A stretch of DNA of 64,000 bases from Deroplatys truncata. Its lineage: Eukaryota; Arthropoda; Insecta; Mantodea; Mantidae. Of the stretch, positions 47,401-59,436 are shown one piece after another; positions within the stretch are counted from its first letter, which is position 1, and each line of letters begins with the position of its first letter. The translations under genes and the position numbers were made by a program. Below the pieces are notes generated by a model, which was not told where the DNA came from, did not search any database, and was given only the letters and a program-made list of their open reading frames with translations. The DNA lies in contig CM060990.1 in assembly GCA_030765065.1 (NCBI GenBank), positions 8,304,001 through 8,368,000 of the forward strand. The letters are read 5' to 3'.

Positions 47401-49190
47401 ATTCTTTTCTCCTTTTATTCTTAAAATAATCATATAGGAGGTACAGATATTTTAACCACTATTCCTTACTCAAATATTTGTTCCTTTTTTACCCAAACAC
47501 TTTGTAATATTCATACCAATGAACACAAACGAACGTTTTGATTGCTGTTTTTAGCTCTGATTGAGCAAATGTGCGATATGCAATAAAATGACTTGTAAAC
47601 AACTGAGAATATCGCTAACTTGGACTTTAAAAGCAATGGTTAATGAACAAATACCTGGAAATAATGCTTCTATCCATCAATGGCATAATTTCGATTTGTG
47701 TTCAATCAAATGTGATAGCTTTAAACTTCTCTGTAAAGCCTTTACTAGACGCTTCGAACATATTAATATGTTCAGTGTTATGTTTGGGTTTACCTACTGT
47801 GTAATAAAATGAGCAAGACATTCATACCTTGGAATTTAGAGAAAGGAGATTGCTTTAGAGGTATATTGTCAAATTTCTTACAGCCCAATGTCAGTTTTGG
47901 ACTCTTATGTGGTTAATCGCCACAAATTCACATTTACTATCACTAGAAACAAATGCTCACATTCGAGGAGTGCCCATTTGTGTGCCGTGTTTCTTATAAA
48001 TACAAGATTTGAGTTCCATTCACGAAACTGAAAGGAATGAGTAATAAAACGGTGTCCTAGGCCACATGACACATTGCCAAAATTCGGACTGAACGTTCCC
48101 TTTTTAATACTTTGGTCCATTTGAACCTGGACCTTAGCTTTTAAGTATTTATCAGTTATAAGTTTATAAGGAAGAACTAATATTTATCTGCATTTCTTCA
48201 CAAATAGCAATTTTATTCATATACACTTTAATTCACTAAAATAACGTTCTCAGTTTTGTATATGGTTATCTTCATTAATAAAGCTGGCATTGAGAATCCA
48301 AACGATCAAACTCTACGATAACCTAAATAGGGAGCGAAATAACGTTTTGGGCAAATGGACTTTATTTCATCCACTAGGGAGTGGGACTGAAGGCACTATA
48401 GGTGTGAATTCACCCCTCCCCCTTTCGTCCCCGCTAGGTAGATCTAACTAAACCGGTATTAGTCCCGTGACAGTCTTATCAGTGTAGTGGTGGATTTCAT
48501 GAGTGAACGACGAATGTTTAATCGAGACAGGGCGAACAATTTTGTTTGTGTTTCTTCAAGATGTGTTCTTCACAGTGTTTGATATGTCCTACTAACATTG
48601 GCTGGAGGCTATAGCAAAGACAAATTGCCAGGTGAGGCAGATAAGAGTGGCTCAGCTTTACCTAAGTACACAATACAGACGGCTCCAAATGTTTTCCGTG
48701 CCACGTGCTTGTAACCGCAGGGCATCTTATCGAGAGGTTATGCCGGGTGCCTTAGCTCATACCTGCTCTACAAGGTCAAAGGATGTAATACTGCTAAAGA
48801 AAATATCATTCCAACACATTCTCCTTAGATTTGGCTGTAAGAAAGTAATAACTGTGAAAAAATCAGCAATAACATTACAGTACAGCGACATAAGCAGTAA
48901 ACAAACTATTTTTTTGGAATTAGAGGCATCATATCATCGTATAGGTAAGTGTTAAAACAAAATGTTTGGTTTTCAATATTCACTTACTTCTCTACCCATT
49001 TTCAACTATCATGGTCTTTATTTATCATAATATCGTTATAAATTATATTTTTCCGTACACTTTACCTTAAACGTGACAACAATTTAGGCCAGAAATTATT
49101 TCAAGTTACAGTCTAAGTTACACTTTTCCCTATTTGGTTGCATGCAAGATGCCGTAACGACAAGCAGGCGTTTATCTGTACCACAACTCT
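44425..49190. other. unannotated spacer
   Basis: AT-rich DNA with no recognised family. Frames up to about 107 codons (48632-48955 plus) and 96 codons (46999-47289 minus) have no resemblance I can name. A stretch near 44990-45120 (gatgatccaaagtttccaaa) resembles Tc1/mariner termini but has no partner. Confidence 0.45.
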
Positions 49191-49194
49191 TCTT

Positions 49195-50040
49195 CTCACT
49201 GTCTCTACAACTTACCTGTAATAAGTGGGGTAAGTATTGCATTGCAATAAAAAATTCAATGGTGAGACTCACATAAAATACACGTTTTGAGACCCCTGAA
49301 TCCAAAGAAAGCATTTTTACTTATTCAACCACTCACTTACTGTAAGTTGATGAATAGTGTGTTCCACCCAGAAATTCAATTACGAGATTCACAGGAAATA
49401 CACGTTTTGAGACGCCCTGAATCCAAGGAAAGTATTTTTACCTTCTCTACTACGTAGTTTCAGCAAGTAGAGAAAGTATTGTACACCATCCAAAAACTCA
49501 ATACCGTGATTCACTGGAAATACATGCTTTGAGACCCCTGAATGCAAAGAAAACATTTTTATTTTCTCTACTACGTAGTCACAGTAATTAGAGGAAGTAT
49601 TGTATTCCACCCAAATATTTAATAACGAGATTCACTGAAATACGCGCTTTGAGACCCCTGAATCCAAAGAAAGCATGTATACTTTCTCTACTTCGCAGTT
49701 ACAGTAAGTATAAATATTGTATTACACCCAAAAATTCAATAACGTGTTTCACTGGGAATACCCGTTTTGAGGCCCCCAATCCAAAGAAAGCATTTTTACT
49801 CTCTCTACTGCGTAGTTACAGTAAGTAGACGAAGTGTTGTATTCCAACCAAACATTTAATAACGAGATTCACCGGAAATACACGTTTTGAGACCCCCTGA
49901 ATACAAAGAAAGCATTTTTACTTTCCCTACTACGCACTTAAGTGTAAGTGGACGAAGTATTGTATTCCACCCAAAACTTCAATGCAATTTCACCAGAAAT
50001 CACGTATGAGACTCCCTGAGTCCAAAGAATGTATTTTTAG
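49195..50040 (+). repeat. 119-bp tandem array, about seven copies (family R)
   Basis: The landmark cacgttttgagacccctgaa recurs near 49280, 49400, 49522, 49640, 49757, 49878 and 50000. Each unit carries tccaaagaaagcatttttac, a ctctactacgtagt-like segment, agtattgtattccaccc and aattcaataacgagattcac. Units differ at many positions, so the array is old. A single unit of the same sequence begins family R copy 1 (29873-29985). Confidence 0.93.
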
Positions 50041-50460
50041 AAAAAGGTCCAAGTGTGTGTTTACGTTCAACACCTTCCAAGGATGCGACACGAAGCTTTC
50101 CAAGAAAATCCCCTTTACATTGGCCAATTGTCGAAACTTTTTATTGGTTCAAAAATGACTCTAACGATTTTCATTAAAACACATATGTTTAAGCTATTTT
50201 CATGATAAAGCATACATGATAAATAAAATGAATATCTTTAAATTTCTAGGAATGGTCTGTAAATTCGTCTTTATTGTGAATGACTTTTAATAATTAGTTA
50301 ACCCTAAGAGAGAGAAAAAAATCTTACTGCAAAACAAATGTAGGTCTTGTTAAAGCACGAAATTTATGTAAATAACATTATTATGGTGTTAACCTATTCT
50401 TAAATATTTTTTGTTATTAGTCATGAATTTTCAAATACTTTACCTACACTTCTCTCAACT
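50040..50460 (+). repeat. family R, copy 2, downstream part
   Basis: Follows the 119-bp array directly and is colinear with 29990-30460: aaggatgcgacacgaagctt, aagaaaatc, tctaacgattttcattaaaa, aaatgtaggtcttgttaaag. Interrupted on the right by the (TTTC)n tract and a SINE. Confidence 0.75.
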
Positions 50461-50497
50461 ACAAATCGGTATTGTTTTTCATTTCCTTTCTTCCATC

Positions 50498-50498
<1 letters not shown>

Positions 50499-50563
<65 letters not shown>
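50499..50563. repeat. (TTTC)n microsatellite
   Basis: About 65 bp of pure TTTC tetranucleotide lying about 50 bp upstream of a SINE insertion. Confidence 0.97.
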
Positions 50564-50614
50564 GTATTTATTTTTCGTGTTCACACACAGAGAACAGAAT
50601 TTCCAAGCTATCAC

Positions 50615-51121
50615 GTCTATGGCACGCATTCGGAAGGTCGTGGGATCGATTCCCGTGGCCGACTTTCCTGACCCATGTGTTTTTTGACGGTATTTCCCGG
50701 GTCGCCAGGCGAATGCTGCGAAGGATTTTCACATCCCCGGAATCTCCTGTCCCTCCATTGTCTTTCATCCGTTGGTCTCTTTTTGGGGTTGGAAGTGTCG
50801 GTGATGGTATTTCGGTGCAGCGTGGCAGGAGAAAAGAATACTCTCCGTGACTCCGTCCCTCGGATTCGGCTGGCTGCCGGGGGTATTCGAACTCCCTTGA
50901 GGGGCGTTGGACCCCGTCTGCGCGGGGTGGGGTCTCCGGTCTGCCTATCCGTCTGCCGGAGAGCCTCTATCTGGAAACTTAGGGACCCTGCCATTCCTGC
51001 GCCGTCACTCCTGGTTCCGGAACCTCGGTGTCTCCTCCCGGGGGCGCCTCCTCGTGGGGCGTAGGCACAATATCCACTATGTGGATCAGTGCCGACTCTC
51101 CTCCGTGGCCAATCCAATCCA
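50615..51121 (+). repeat. tRNA-derived SINE, family A subfamily 2, with TSD
   Basis: The head reads GGCACGCATTCGGAAGG and then GGGATCGATTCCCG. The body has gacccatgtgttttttgacg, ttcccgggtcgccaggcgaa, a G/C-rich middle (tctgcgcggggtggggtctc) and a 3' end ctctcctccgtggcc. The 10-bp repeat AAGCTATCAC occurs at 50605-50614 and 51122-51131 and is read as the target-site duplication. The 129-173 codon frames here are repeat-derived. Same subfamily as 52350-52900. Confidence 0.85.
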
Positions 51122-51169
51122 AAGCTATCACATAGCAATCAGCTTTGAGGGGCTTGGCTATTGCTTTAG

Positions 51170-51905
51170 CTTTATGTGTTCTGGTTATACCTACAACGAA
51201 ATGTGTAAGGTTTATCTGTATTAACATGAAATAAATACAAGAATAAGCTTTGTAAGAATAGTTTTAGAAGAGTGAGTACAGAAAGCCAGTGAATGCAACA
51301 CATATTTTATAGAAAAAGCTCCGTATGCCTGCGTGTCAGTGAACAACATAGCTCCAAAAAGAAAAGTCGGTCAAATACCAAACTTGATATTTAAGCTCAG
51401 CATCTTTAAAAGATGTGACATGAAGATTTTCAAGAAAACATGCCCCACCCCGAACAACCCTTTACAAGGAAAAAAATGTCAAAATTTGGTATTTTCTCAA
51501 AAAAGGCTCCAACGATTTTGATTAAAATACTCTCTGTTTAAGATATTTTCATGACAAACGAAATATATATTTTGAATTTTCTGAGAAGAAGCCCACAAAT
51601 CTTCTTCATTCCAAACGACTTTTGTATAACTGGTAAACTGTAAAATATGGACAAAGCTCTACTTCACAAGAAATGCGGACCCCTTTAAAGTACACAGTTT
51701 GTCATACATATATTTTCTGAAATTAACTATTTCCCAGATATTTTTTGTTATTGGTTTGAATACCTTTTATAACTAGGAAGTCGCTATTCATTTTGTTTTT
51801 GTCGCGGTCATACAAACAGTATGGCGTTTGAAAGCTTAACGTTGTGACATGCTTTTTTAAAAAGTGACTATCGCTTTATCTACGTATCCCACCACGAAAC
51901 GTGTA
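51170..51905 (+). repeat. family R, copy 3
   Basis: Colinear with copies 1 and 2: aagtcggtcaaataccaaac, atgtgacatgaagattttca, ctccaacgattttgattaaa and atattttttgttattggttt. Its left part (51200-51310, ending agtgaatgcaacac) matches the right ends of the units at 30650-30720 and 52190-52240. Copies 2-4 therefore lie in tandem about 1 kb apart. Confidence 0.72.
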
Positions 51906-51924
51906 AATGTGAACTACTTCCTTT

Positions 51925-52125
51925 AACCGGGCAGGCCATTACGGACGGTGAAGGAACCAAATACTCAAATGTGACCGTGGTCCCTAGAGCTTATAGTTGC
52001 GTACATTTGCCTTCTCAGGGTACGGGAAATAAACTTTATCCAGGTAACTCACTCTAACCGAGATTCGAACTCTGGACCTCTTGAATACGAGGCAGGCCCC
52101 GCACCATAGAGATGGGTTAAATGTG
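51925..52125 (-). repeat. tRNA-derived SINE, separate family
   Basis: Reverse complement has TATGGTGCGGGGCCTGCCTC as a head with box-B-like GAGTTCGAATCTC. It is followed by a non-tRNA body (ataaagtttatttcccgtac; gaccacggtcacatttgagt). It interrupts family R sequence. The body does not match families A or B. Confidence 0.6.
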
Positions 52126-52129
52126 AATT

Positions 52130-52345
52130 GAAAGTTTATCTGGATTATCAAGAGTTAGATAGAAAAATAAGGATTAGTAAAAATAATTTGTAGAATGGTG
52201 AGAAGAGAAAGTTGCGTGAATGCAACACATTAGATTTTTCTCGTGGTAATGCCAAGAGTGTAGAATTTCAAAGGCACCACATAAAATGTTGACTATCGTT
52301 TCAGCTGTGTTCTTCTTTGTCATGACAGTTTATCTCAATTAATAA
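52130..52345 (+). repeat. family R, partial copy 4
   Basis: Matches 51205-51300 and 30610-30720 (tttatctggattatcaagag; gcgtgaatgcaacac). It also has a gaatttcaaaggc stretch like 30505-30540, before being cut by the next SINE. Confidence 0.6.
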
Positions 52346-52349
52346 GAAG

Positions 52350-52900
52350 TGACTAACACCTGCGACTTGCATTCGGGTGGTCCCTGGTTCGCTTCCCCGC
52401 GACCGTCCACTCTGACCCATGGGATTTTTTGGCGGTTTTCCCGGGTCGTCAGCCGAATGATGGAGTGGTTTATCTCAGCCCCCGAATTTTCTGTCCCTAC
52501 CTATTGTTCCATTACTCATTTCATTCATCCTTAACCCCGTTAGGTCTGTTTCAGGGATGGAAGTTTCGGCGATGGTGTTCCGGTGCGGCGTGGCGAGGGA
52601 AAAGGATGCTCTCTTTGGAACCGTATCCATCTTTCGGTCTTCGGCTGGTTGCCGGGGTACACAGTGCTCCTTGGGGCGTTGGACCCTCTGTGTGGAGCGG
52701 GGTTCCCGGTGTGCCTGCCCTACGGTTGAGGCATCTCGGTTTTGGAAACTATAGTGACCCTGTCATTGCTATACCGTCACTCCTTGTTCGGCCGCCCGGT
52801 GTCTTTCAGCTCATCCCTCTCGGGATCGCCCCCTTGAGGGGCACAGGCGTAATATCCTCATTCACTGGATCTGTGACGAGTCCCCTTCGTTATATATTCT
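52350..52900 (+). repeat. tRNA-derived SINE, family A subfamily 2, second copy
   Basis: Head CACCTGCGACTTGCATTCGG and box-B-like GGTTCGCTTCCCC. The body is colinear with 50615-51121: tttttggcggttttcccggg, gaagtttcggcgatggtgtt, ccggtgcggcgtggcgaggg, gttcccggtgtgcctgccct, and tggatctgtgacgagtcccc near the 3' end. The 176-codon frame 52429-52959 is repeat-derived. No clear target-site duplication. Confidence 0.82.
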
Positions 52901-52934
52901 GTTCCATTCAAGACCAGGGAAGAGAGGCATTTTT

Positions 52935-54030
52935 TAAGAATTCAAAACGTGAATCATAATACAAACTGTCTAAGTCTAACACCGTAAGTTATTTTCGAAT
53001 TATTTTCCTTTTCTTTCTTCAGAGTTGTAATTTGAAAGCAAGTTTACTTTTGAAAGCAATTGAATTTACAGAATAGCCTGCTTTCAAACCAGGAACCAAT
53101 TACATCAAAAGTATTCAACTATTTTGCATTAACACTTTCGTTATCACTATTTTGAAATGTTACACAAACCGAATAAAACAGCTATATAGAAGCTTCATAT
53201 TTCGCGCTAAACGTTGTTTCCTCGTATCTATTGTAATTTTCTCCTTTTAGATACAATGGCTGTTTTTACTCCACGTCCATTATACTGTTGCCACGGTTTT
53301 TCTTCCTTTATCCTGTGATTGTGTGAAGGGGGAACTATGCTTCAAATAAAATAATCTATATTCGCTTATCAGCAACAAACGCAAAATGGATCTCATTTTG
53401 AAGAAAATGGAATGTTGCACGTAATTGTGCTCAAACTGCTTCAGCCGTTTGATATTAATATTACCTTTTTTCGTGCTTTTTAAACGTTACTTGAATATTA
53501 TGAGAATTGAATGTGCCAACTGTATAGAACTACACACTTAGCAATAAACCTTGAAATAAACCTGTATGAAGATTAACAAGCGAAACAATCTTATATTCAA
53601 GATAATAAATATCCTCTGTTGTCGGAGTTCACGTACAGCAGTCCTTTGAGTGGTAATTATGAAACAATTCTTCTTATTATTATTAGCAACAAACGTTAAA
53701 AACAAGATATACATTATGTGAACCTTGTTTCTCAAGAAAACTATTGAATATTGCATCTTAAACTTCTGTATCACCCACATAAATGGTGCAATATTTGCTC
53801 TTTAAACAATATATTATGTGAAGAAATTTTTAATTTATTTCGTTTGGATAGATCCAGTAAAGAGACAAGCATTTAGTTTCGTCTTCTTTCCCCTAAAAGT
53901 CAGGTCGCTGAATTATACGAGCATACACAAAAGTAAATGTGACCTTTGAGACGATACCGGCACTTACTATAGGCTATAGCCCCGCATAGCTAGCCGAGAA
54001 GACATTCCTTCCTTCTCCTGCTCTACACCT
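52935..54030. other. unannotated spacer
   Basis: AT-rich DNA; the 80-codon minus frame 53538-53780 is unrecognised. The N-terminal zinc-finger part of the hAT element to its right may have started here but cannot be read. Confidence 0.4.
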
Positions 54031-54034
54031 TCTG

Positions 54035-55495
54035 GTCCACCGGAAAACATTTGGAACAAATGCTTTGCGTGCTAACTACGGAATCGCACACTATATTGCT
54101 AAAACATCGAAACCATTTTCTGATGGAGAGTATATTAAACATGTTTGCGTATCGCAGTAGAAGAACTTTGTCCAACGTTAATGGAAGCGTTTGAAGCTAT
54201 CAGTTTGTCACGAGGTACTATTACTAACAGAATTGTTGACCGAGGCAAAAACTTGGAGGAACAGTTAAAAGACAAATTAAAGAAACTTGTTCATTTTTCC
54301 CTTGCCACGGACGAAATCATTGATATTAAAGATATGGCGCAATTTGCTGTGTAGAGGTGTAGATACAAAATTAGTTGTGATCGAACGGTTACTGGACGTT
54401 GATCCAAGGAAAGATCGCATGAGCAGTGATGAAGATGGCGTCAAAGTTTGGGATTGAACGGGAGAATTTGGTCTGCATAGCTACAGATGGTGGCAACTCA
54501 AATGTGTCTAATAGGGACTCCTTCCTCAAAATGGATATTCCTCTCGTAGGTCTGTAACCGTTCATTGCATTATTCACCGAGAAGTACTCTGTACAAAGTC
54601 AGCTACTTTGAATAACATTATGTCCTGTGTTACAACTGTAAATCTAATCAGAGCACACGCACTGCGGTACAGACAGTTTCAAGAACTTTTGACAATCTCA
54701 GGCCCCGAATATTTGGATTTACCATACTACTGCCAGGTAAGATGGCAAAATGTTGCAAAGAATATTCGACCTACGGAAAGAAATTAATATTTTCCTAACA
54801 ACTCAAGTGATTTCAGTTCCAGAAGTTAAAGATTATATTTTTATTTGTAATTTGGCTTTTCTAAGCGATTTAACTGTTCACCTTAACGAATTTAACTTTG
54901 GTTTACAAGGTAAACACAGCACATTTGTACAGTTAACACATTGTGTGAAAGTGTTCATGCAGAAATTAAAATGTGGCAAAGCCAAATAGAACGGAACAAA
55001 CTGCACCATTTTCCATCTTTAAAATCGGTTATGAAGGATGTAATGCATAATACAAAATAAAAATATATTACTGTATTAGAAGAGTTATCAGAAGGATTCT
55101 CAACGAAATTTGTGGACGTGCAAACGTTAGACAACGACTGCAGGCTTTTCAAAAATCCAATTACATAGGATCCTTTGGTGATCCAAGATGGACTGCAATT
55201 GGAATGAATTAACCTTCAAAGCAACACCATTGCGCAGTTCAGGAAAACGTGGTTTCGATTTGTACACATCACTACCGAAAACATTTGCCAAGCTGCGTCG
55301 TTTTGCAAGAAATTACTGGCCATGTTTGGGAAAACTTATCATTGTGAACAACTGTTTAGCATATTGAGATTGAACAAGACCCTGCTACACAGTAGCAGTT
55401 CGGACGAAAATCTTCAATTTGTTCCACGTTTACGGTAATCTAGTTTGCAGTCGAACATTGAAACATTTACAAAGAAACCAGTCGTGTAAACTAAG
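54035..55495 (+). pseudogene. decayed hAT transposase (ZBED/GTF2IRD2-like type)
   Basis: Translation in shifting frames gives KTFGTNALRANYGIAHYIAK (about 54043), SKPFSDGEYIKHVC, then VEELCPTLMEAFEAISLSRG. ITNRIVDRGKNLEEQLKDK follows in the frame 54145-54354, with HFSLATDEIIDIKDMAQFAV carrying the first catalytic region (ATDE). VHCIIHREVLCTKSA (about 54560) and LSDLTVHLNEFNFGLQGK (about 54867) are next. Near the 3' end are FGKTYHCEQLFSILRLNKT and LLHSSSSDENLQF (about 55325-55430), the C-terminal dimerisation region. Many stops and frameshifts occur. The order and spacing match GTF2IRD2/ZBED-like hAT proteins. Terminal repeats and the 8-bp duplication were not found. Confidence 0.87.
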
Positions 55496-55499
55496 GGAG

Positions 55500-57935
55500 T
55501 ATTATTATGACTACAAAACTGTCGAACAATGTAGATTGTACTCCTAAATAATTGCAATACACTATCCAGCTAAGTGGTGACGTTTATTTTGGGGAAAACA
55601 GTATAGAAAGTACTTAAATGTCCTAGGCAGCACAAGGGAAATAATTAGCAGTGTATAACAACTATTGCATAATAAAAACAATAACATGGATTTTAATTCT
55701 GTGGACCTGCTTTTGCCAGTTTAAGGTTGGCTAGAGTTAGAAATGTGGTGAGAGAGCGGTTTCACACACAACGAACAATACGAGTCGTCTAAGCATTGTC
55801 ACTACGTCCTTGACTCATAATCTCATTACTTCTGTTGTGCTTTCCTAGCCACTCTTGAATTCAAAAGTATGCAAGGACCGCCACTGTGGCCCACATCACC
55901 TGCCAGGCAGAGCATCTCACATTTGGTATTATCTATGTGCTCTGACGCAACATAACACTGGATTTGTGATGAAACAAGAATGGGCAGAATTATGCCCCAG
56001 TTTGGGCCGTGAGGATGCACCTTGAGAATACCTTGGTAATAAGGATATGATTCACTTAAGAAGTTTGTCAGAAATGATCACATCTTCTGAAGCCGCAGTC
56101 GAATGACAGTACGCCTTAGCAATGTGTAAAAGAAATAGACGAATTTTAATTACCGCGAGATTTTACAGAATAACGCCATTCTTATCTCTTCTTCAGAAGC
56201 ACTATGAATAGGGTTTATGTCTACTTAGTTATTAATATCATGAGAAAAGCATGTTCATTTTCGGTCTGGAAAGAACCGCATTTTGGTTTAGTTTACCTAG
56301 AAGTTATATTAACTTAATTTCACAAGAGTATTCTGTATCTTGAAATTGCAATTATATGACTCCTATTACACTTATAAATAACACAAGTATGCTGAATGGT
56401 GATCAAACGAGAAAACATTCATCAGCACGCTGTATTTTATTTTTACTGGACAGGTATAATGTTATTGATACTACATTGACCAGGAAGGATGGATATATTC
56501 TACCTCGCATAAAAGTTTCATCGATATGTGTACTATCTTCCGTAATTAGGACATTATTGAATATCTCTTAAACAATTGGTCTATTAAATGGTGGAAGTAA
56601 TCTTAAATAAAATTGGTACACCCAAAATAAGGTGAGCATACTATAATGCTTAGCAACAACGTAACTGGTAAGTGTGCATTTACACATATTTTAGCTTGAA
56701 TTTGGCACTTAAATCGTCTGTTTTTTTCATGATATATTTGTACGTCGGCATCCTTTTTATTGGAAACCATTATTGGGATGAAAACTAAATTTATGAAAGG
56801 AAATACAGAATTTAAGCACTAAACAGTGGTCACGTAAATGGAAGCATTCCAAAGAGTACTGTACTGTATGAAACCATTTGTCAGCAAGGCAACCTATGCC
56901 CGGATATGGAACGTAATTCCGTAGAGGAGACACCTTGTGTTCATAATTTGCACCTTCATTCTCCAAATTGCCAGCATGTCCAAAAACATAGCCCGAGATA
57001 TTTTATTTTTACCACCATCTTTAAAAGTTTTTGTAGTTCAAGAAAGTGTGAGAAAACCAAAGAATCTGCTTGTAACACACATGGCATGGGGCAAATCGTA
57101 ATTCCTCTTTAAATTAATTCCTTGAACCGTCAGCCATGTTGATATGGCGCAATGCTCTGCTGAAACCGCGATCATCAGACATTAATGCTCTTTCGTGGTT
57201 TGTTTCGTAAAACATGTATCGATTTGAGCGGCGTGATAGCCACAACTGACATTTCCAGTGAAAGTGATGTCATAAAAAGAACTGTAGGCTTTTTTTCTGA
57301 TAGACCCTAAGCTATGCAAGGTTACAAGATTTTGAGAACACTATTACGGGACAAGACCAGGCAACGGTTTGTTTAATGTCACCAAGTCAAAAATATGTGT
57401 CACACTTTCCATCCTGTGGATTTCTTGTCTCGATTACATTTACCGATACCGCGGAATATGTTGAATTTTCACAAGCTGGTCTTGCACTAAGCAATACGTT
57501 GTTAACATTCAGTGGAACCTGCAGGTGCATCAGCAAATGGAAACGAGACAAACGATGCGTAATCTTAAGATATAATAACATACACTTTACATATTCTGGG
57601 TAGAGAAAAACCACTCACTTAAGGCAAATAGAACTGGTCTCGATCATATATAAGTCGGAAGTCTAATAACAAACTTTTATGTGGCGTAAATGAGATTAGA
57701 AGCGTACAGATACAACATTGGAGTTGCTTGCGTTTTTCAATTTCTGATGCTATAATTATTATCCTTTGTGTAATATGTTCGCTGAAATTAGCAAAGCCTC
57801 TGCAGTGTGCAGTCTGTCATGCTAAGTATAAAACTCTAACTGACTATTGAAGAAGGTGTTTTGTTACGTTATTTGCACCACTCTTTGGGCGTCAATTTGA
57901 AGTAGTTTGTATTAAAGGAGTTGTATTATATTTCA
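55500..57935. other. unannotated spacer
   Basis: AT-rich DNA. Frames at most 75 codons (57376-57603 plus, overlapped antisense), unrecognised. Confidence 0.45.
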
Positions 57936-57939
57936 ACTG

Positions 57940-58740
57940 TTGGGGAACCGAACTTGTAGTAGTTGCAACCGCACGTATGGTACCCAGTTTACGGTAGCCT
58001 TCACCCCAAATTGCATTTTTAGGTGGCCTTTGCGCCAAATTTTAAAAAATTATTAACTTTGTAATTAAACTGTTTCTTTAAATATTATATATTTATGTTT
58101 GCCTCGGCTGCGTCAGTATTATTGTTAGAGACATGGAAGTCTTGGCAGGGCGTGATGCGACAAGAATGTAGGCTTACACAGATTTTAAGTTTTAAGTCAC
58201 TCCTTTTTATTAATCCTTGACACAAATTAAATAACACTTCACTGATATCGAGAGCTCTGAGATTCTTTTATTTAATACTTGCACCTTTTAATACATATGC
58301 TATTTTCGTCTCACACGAATACGTATTTAATTTCTCGAGGACGCATCATGCATCCGGTTACTATCACTGTCTGCAGGCAACTGACTAGATTTCAACCGTC
58401 TAAACTTGTAAATTTCTGTATTTCAAGTCCCTGATTCGCTAATCCCACTCCAATAGAATACCTGCATTTAACTAAAGCTTTTTCTGGTTGTAGATTGGCC
58501 ATTTTTAAACTGTCACTTAAATTAAATTATTGCTTCCAAGAATCACAAATAACATTTAAACTCTCAAACTCATTATTGCATCAAGGTTACCTCATTGTTA
58601 GCAAATTATTCTCACAGCTCCTACATTATTAAATTACGTAATATATTCACATAGCATCATGACACATGGATACAATACTATAAGCATATGCAATGATTGT
58701 TACATACATTTTAAAAATTATTACATACACATATTGCTTC
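57940..58740 (-). repeat. possible second LTR, low confidence
   Basis: The left end reads TGTTGGGGAACCG and is followed by ggtacccagtttacggtagc, recalling the U5 repeats at 32150-32350. A minus-strand AATAAAAAGGAGTG (near 58205) resembles the AATAAAAAGTG of the solo LTR. No TATA box, right end or target-site duplication could be fixed, so this may be unrelated. Confidence 0.25.
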
Positions 58741-58744
58741 AAGG

Positions 58745-59390
58745 CAGGCCGTTATTGAATTTACACATTATGTAACCAGACTGAAATCATTCAAAGGATA
58801 AAAATATTGCCTCACTGTCGACAGTATGTACGTATGAGTTTGTTATACCTGATTTTGCATAGTAAACATATTATACAGTAAAAGTAAATATGTAAACTGA
58901 ATATTGTTTCATTTTTCCGTAAAAGTAGGATTTTGGACTTCCCAAATGAGGTGGGTAGGGCACAAGCCTTCTCAGTTTCAAATCCCAAACACCAGATAGG
59001 CTTATAGCTATGCAGGACGAAGGTGACAAATTCTAATTTGGGAGAGGTTAGTATTGATTGATCGTGCTCATAGCGAGGCTATCTGTTATATTGACTTATA
59101 TACTCCAAAACTTTAGTTTCGTAGACAAATTGCTGTCGAATATGTCTTTTACAATTTTTAGTAAATTACGTAACCGTTATATATATCGGGTAAACATTTC
59201 AAGGTTTACTTATCAGAAACCTGGAATCAAGCAAATACAACGAAAATATAAACATTGTGCAGAAATATTCAAAATGTGACAAACATTGAGGAAATGTCTC
59301 TAAGGTGGAAGCTTTTCTTGTTGAGTACATTCAGTTTCAGAATTCAAAACTGCACCAATTTTTTTCAACAAACACGAAACACAGTTAATT
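58745..59390. other. unannotated spacer
   Basis: AT-rich. A weak tRNA-like stretch near 58930-58990 (gtttcaaatccca) is the only thing noted. Confidence 0.4.
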
Positions 59391-59391
59391 G

Positions 59392-59436
59392 TCTCTCCTG
59401 GTTCAAGAGGTTAAAGACCTCTTGAACCAGGAGAGA
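59392..59436. repeat. perfect 20-bp hairpin with 5-base loop
   Basis: Left arm TCTCTCCTGGTTCAAGAGGT (59392-59411), loop TAAAG, right arm its exact reverse complement (59417-59436). Pairing does not extend into the flanks. The arms belong to no repeat recognised in this window. Confidence 0.97.

Noticed and set aside
50617-51138. 173-codon minus-strand frame and overlapping 129-codon plus frame
   Set aside because: Both lie in a GC-rich SINE body bounded by a target-site duplication; openness reflects composition.
52429-52959. 176-codon open frame
   Set aside because: Falls almost wholly within a second copy of the same SINE subfamily and is not conserved in frame with the first.
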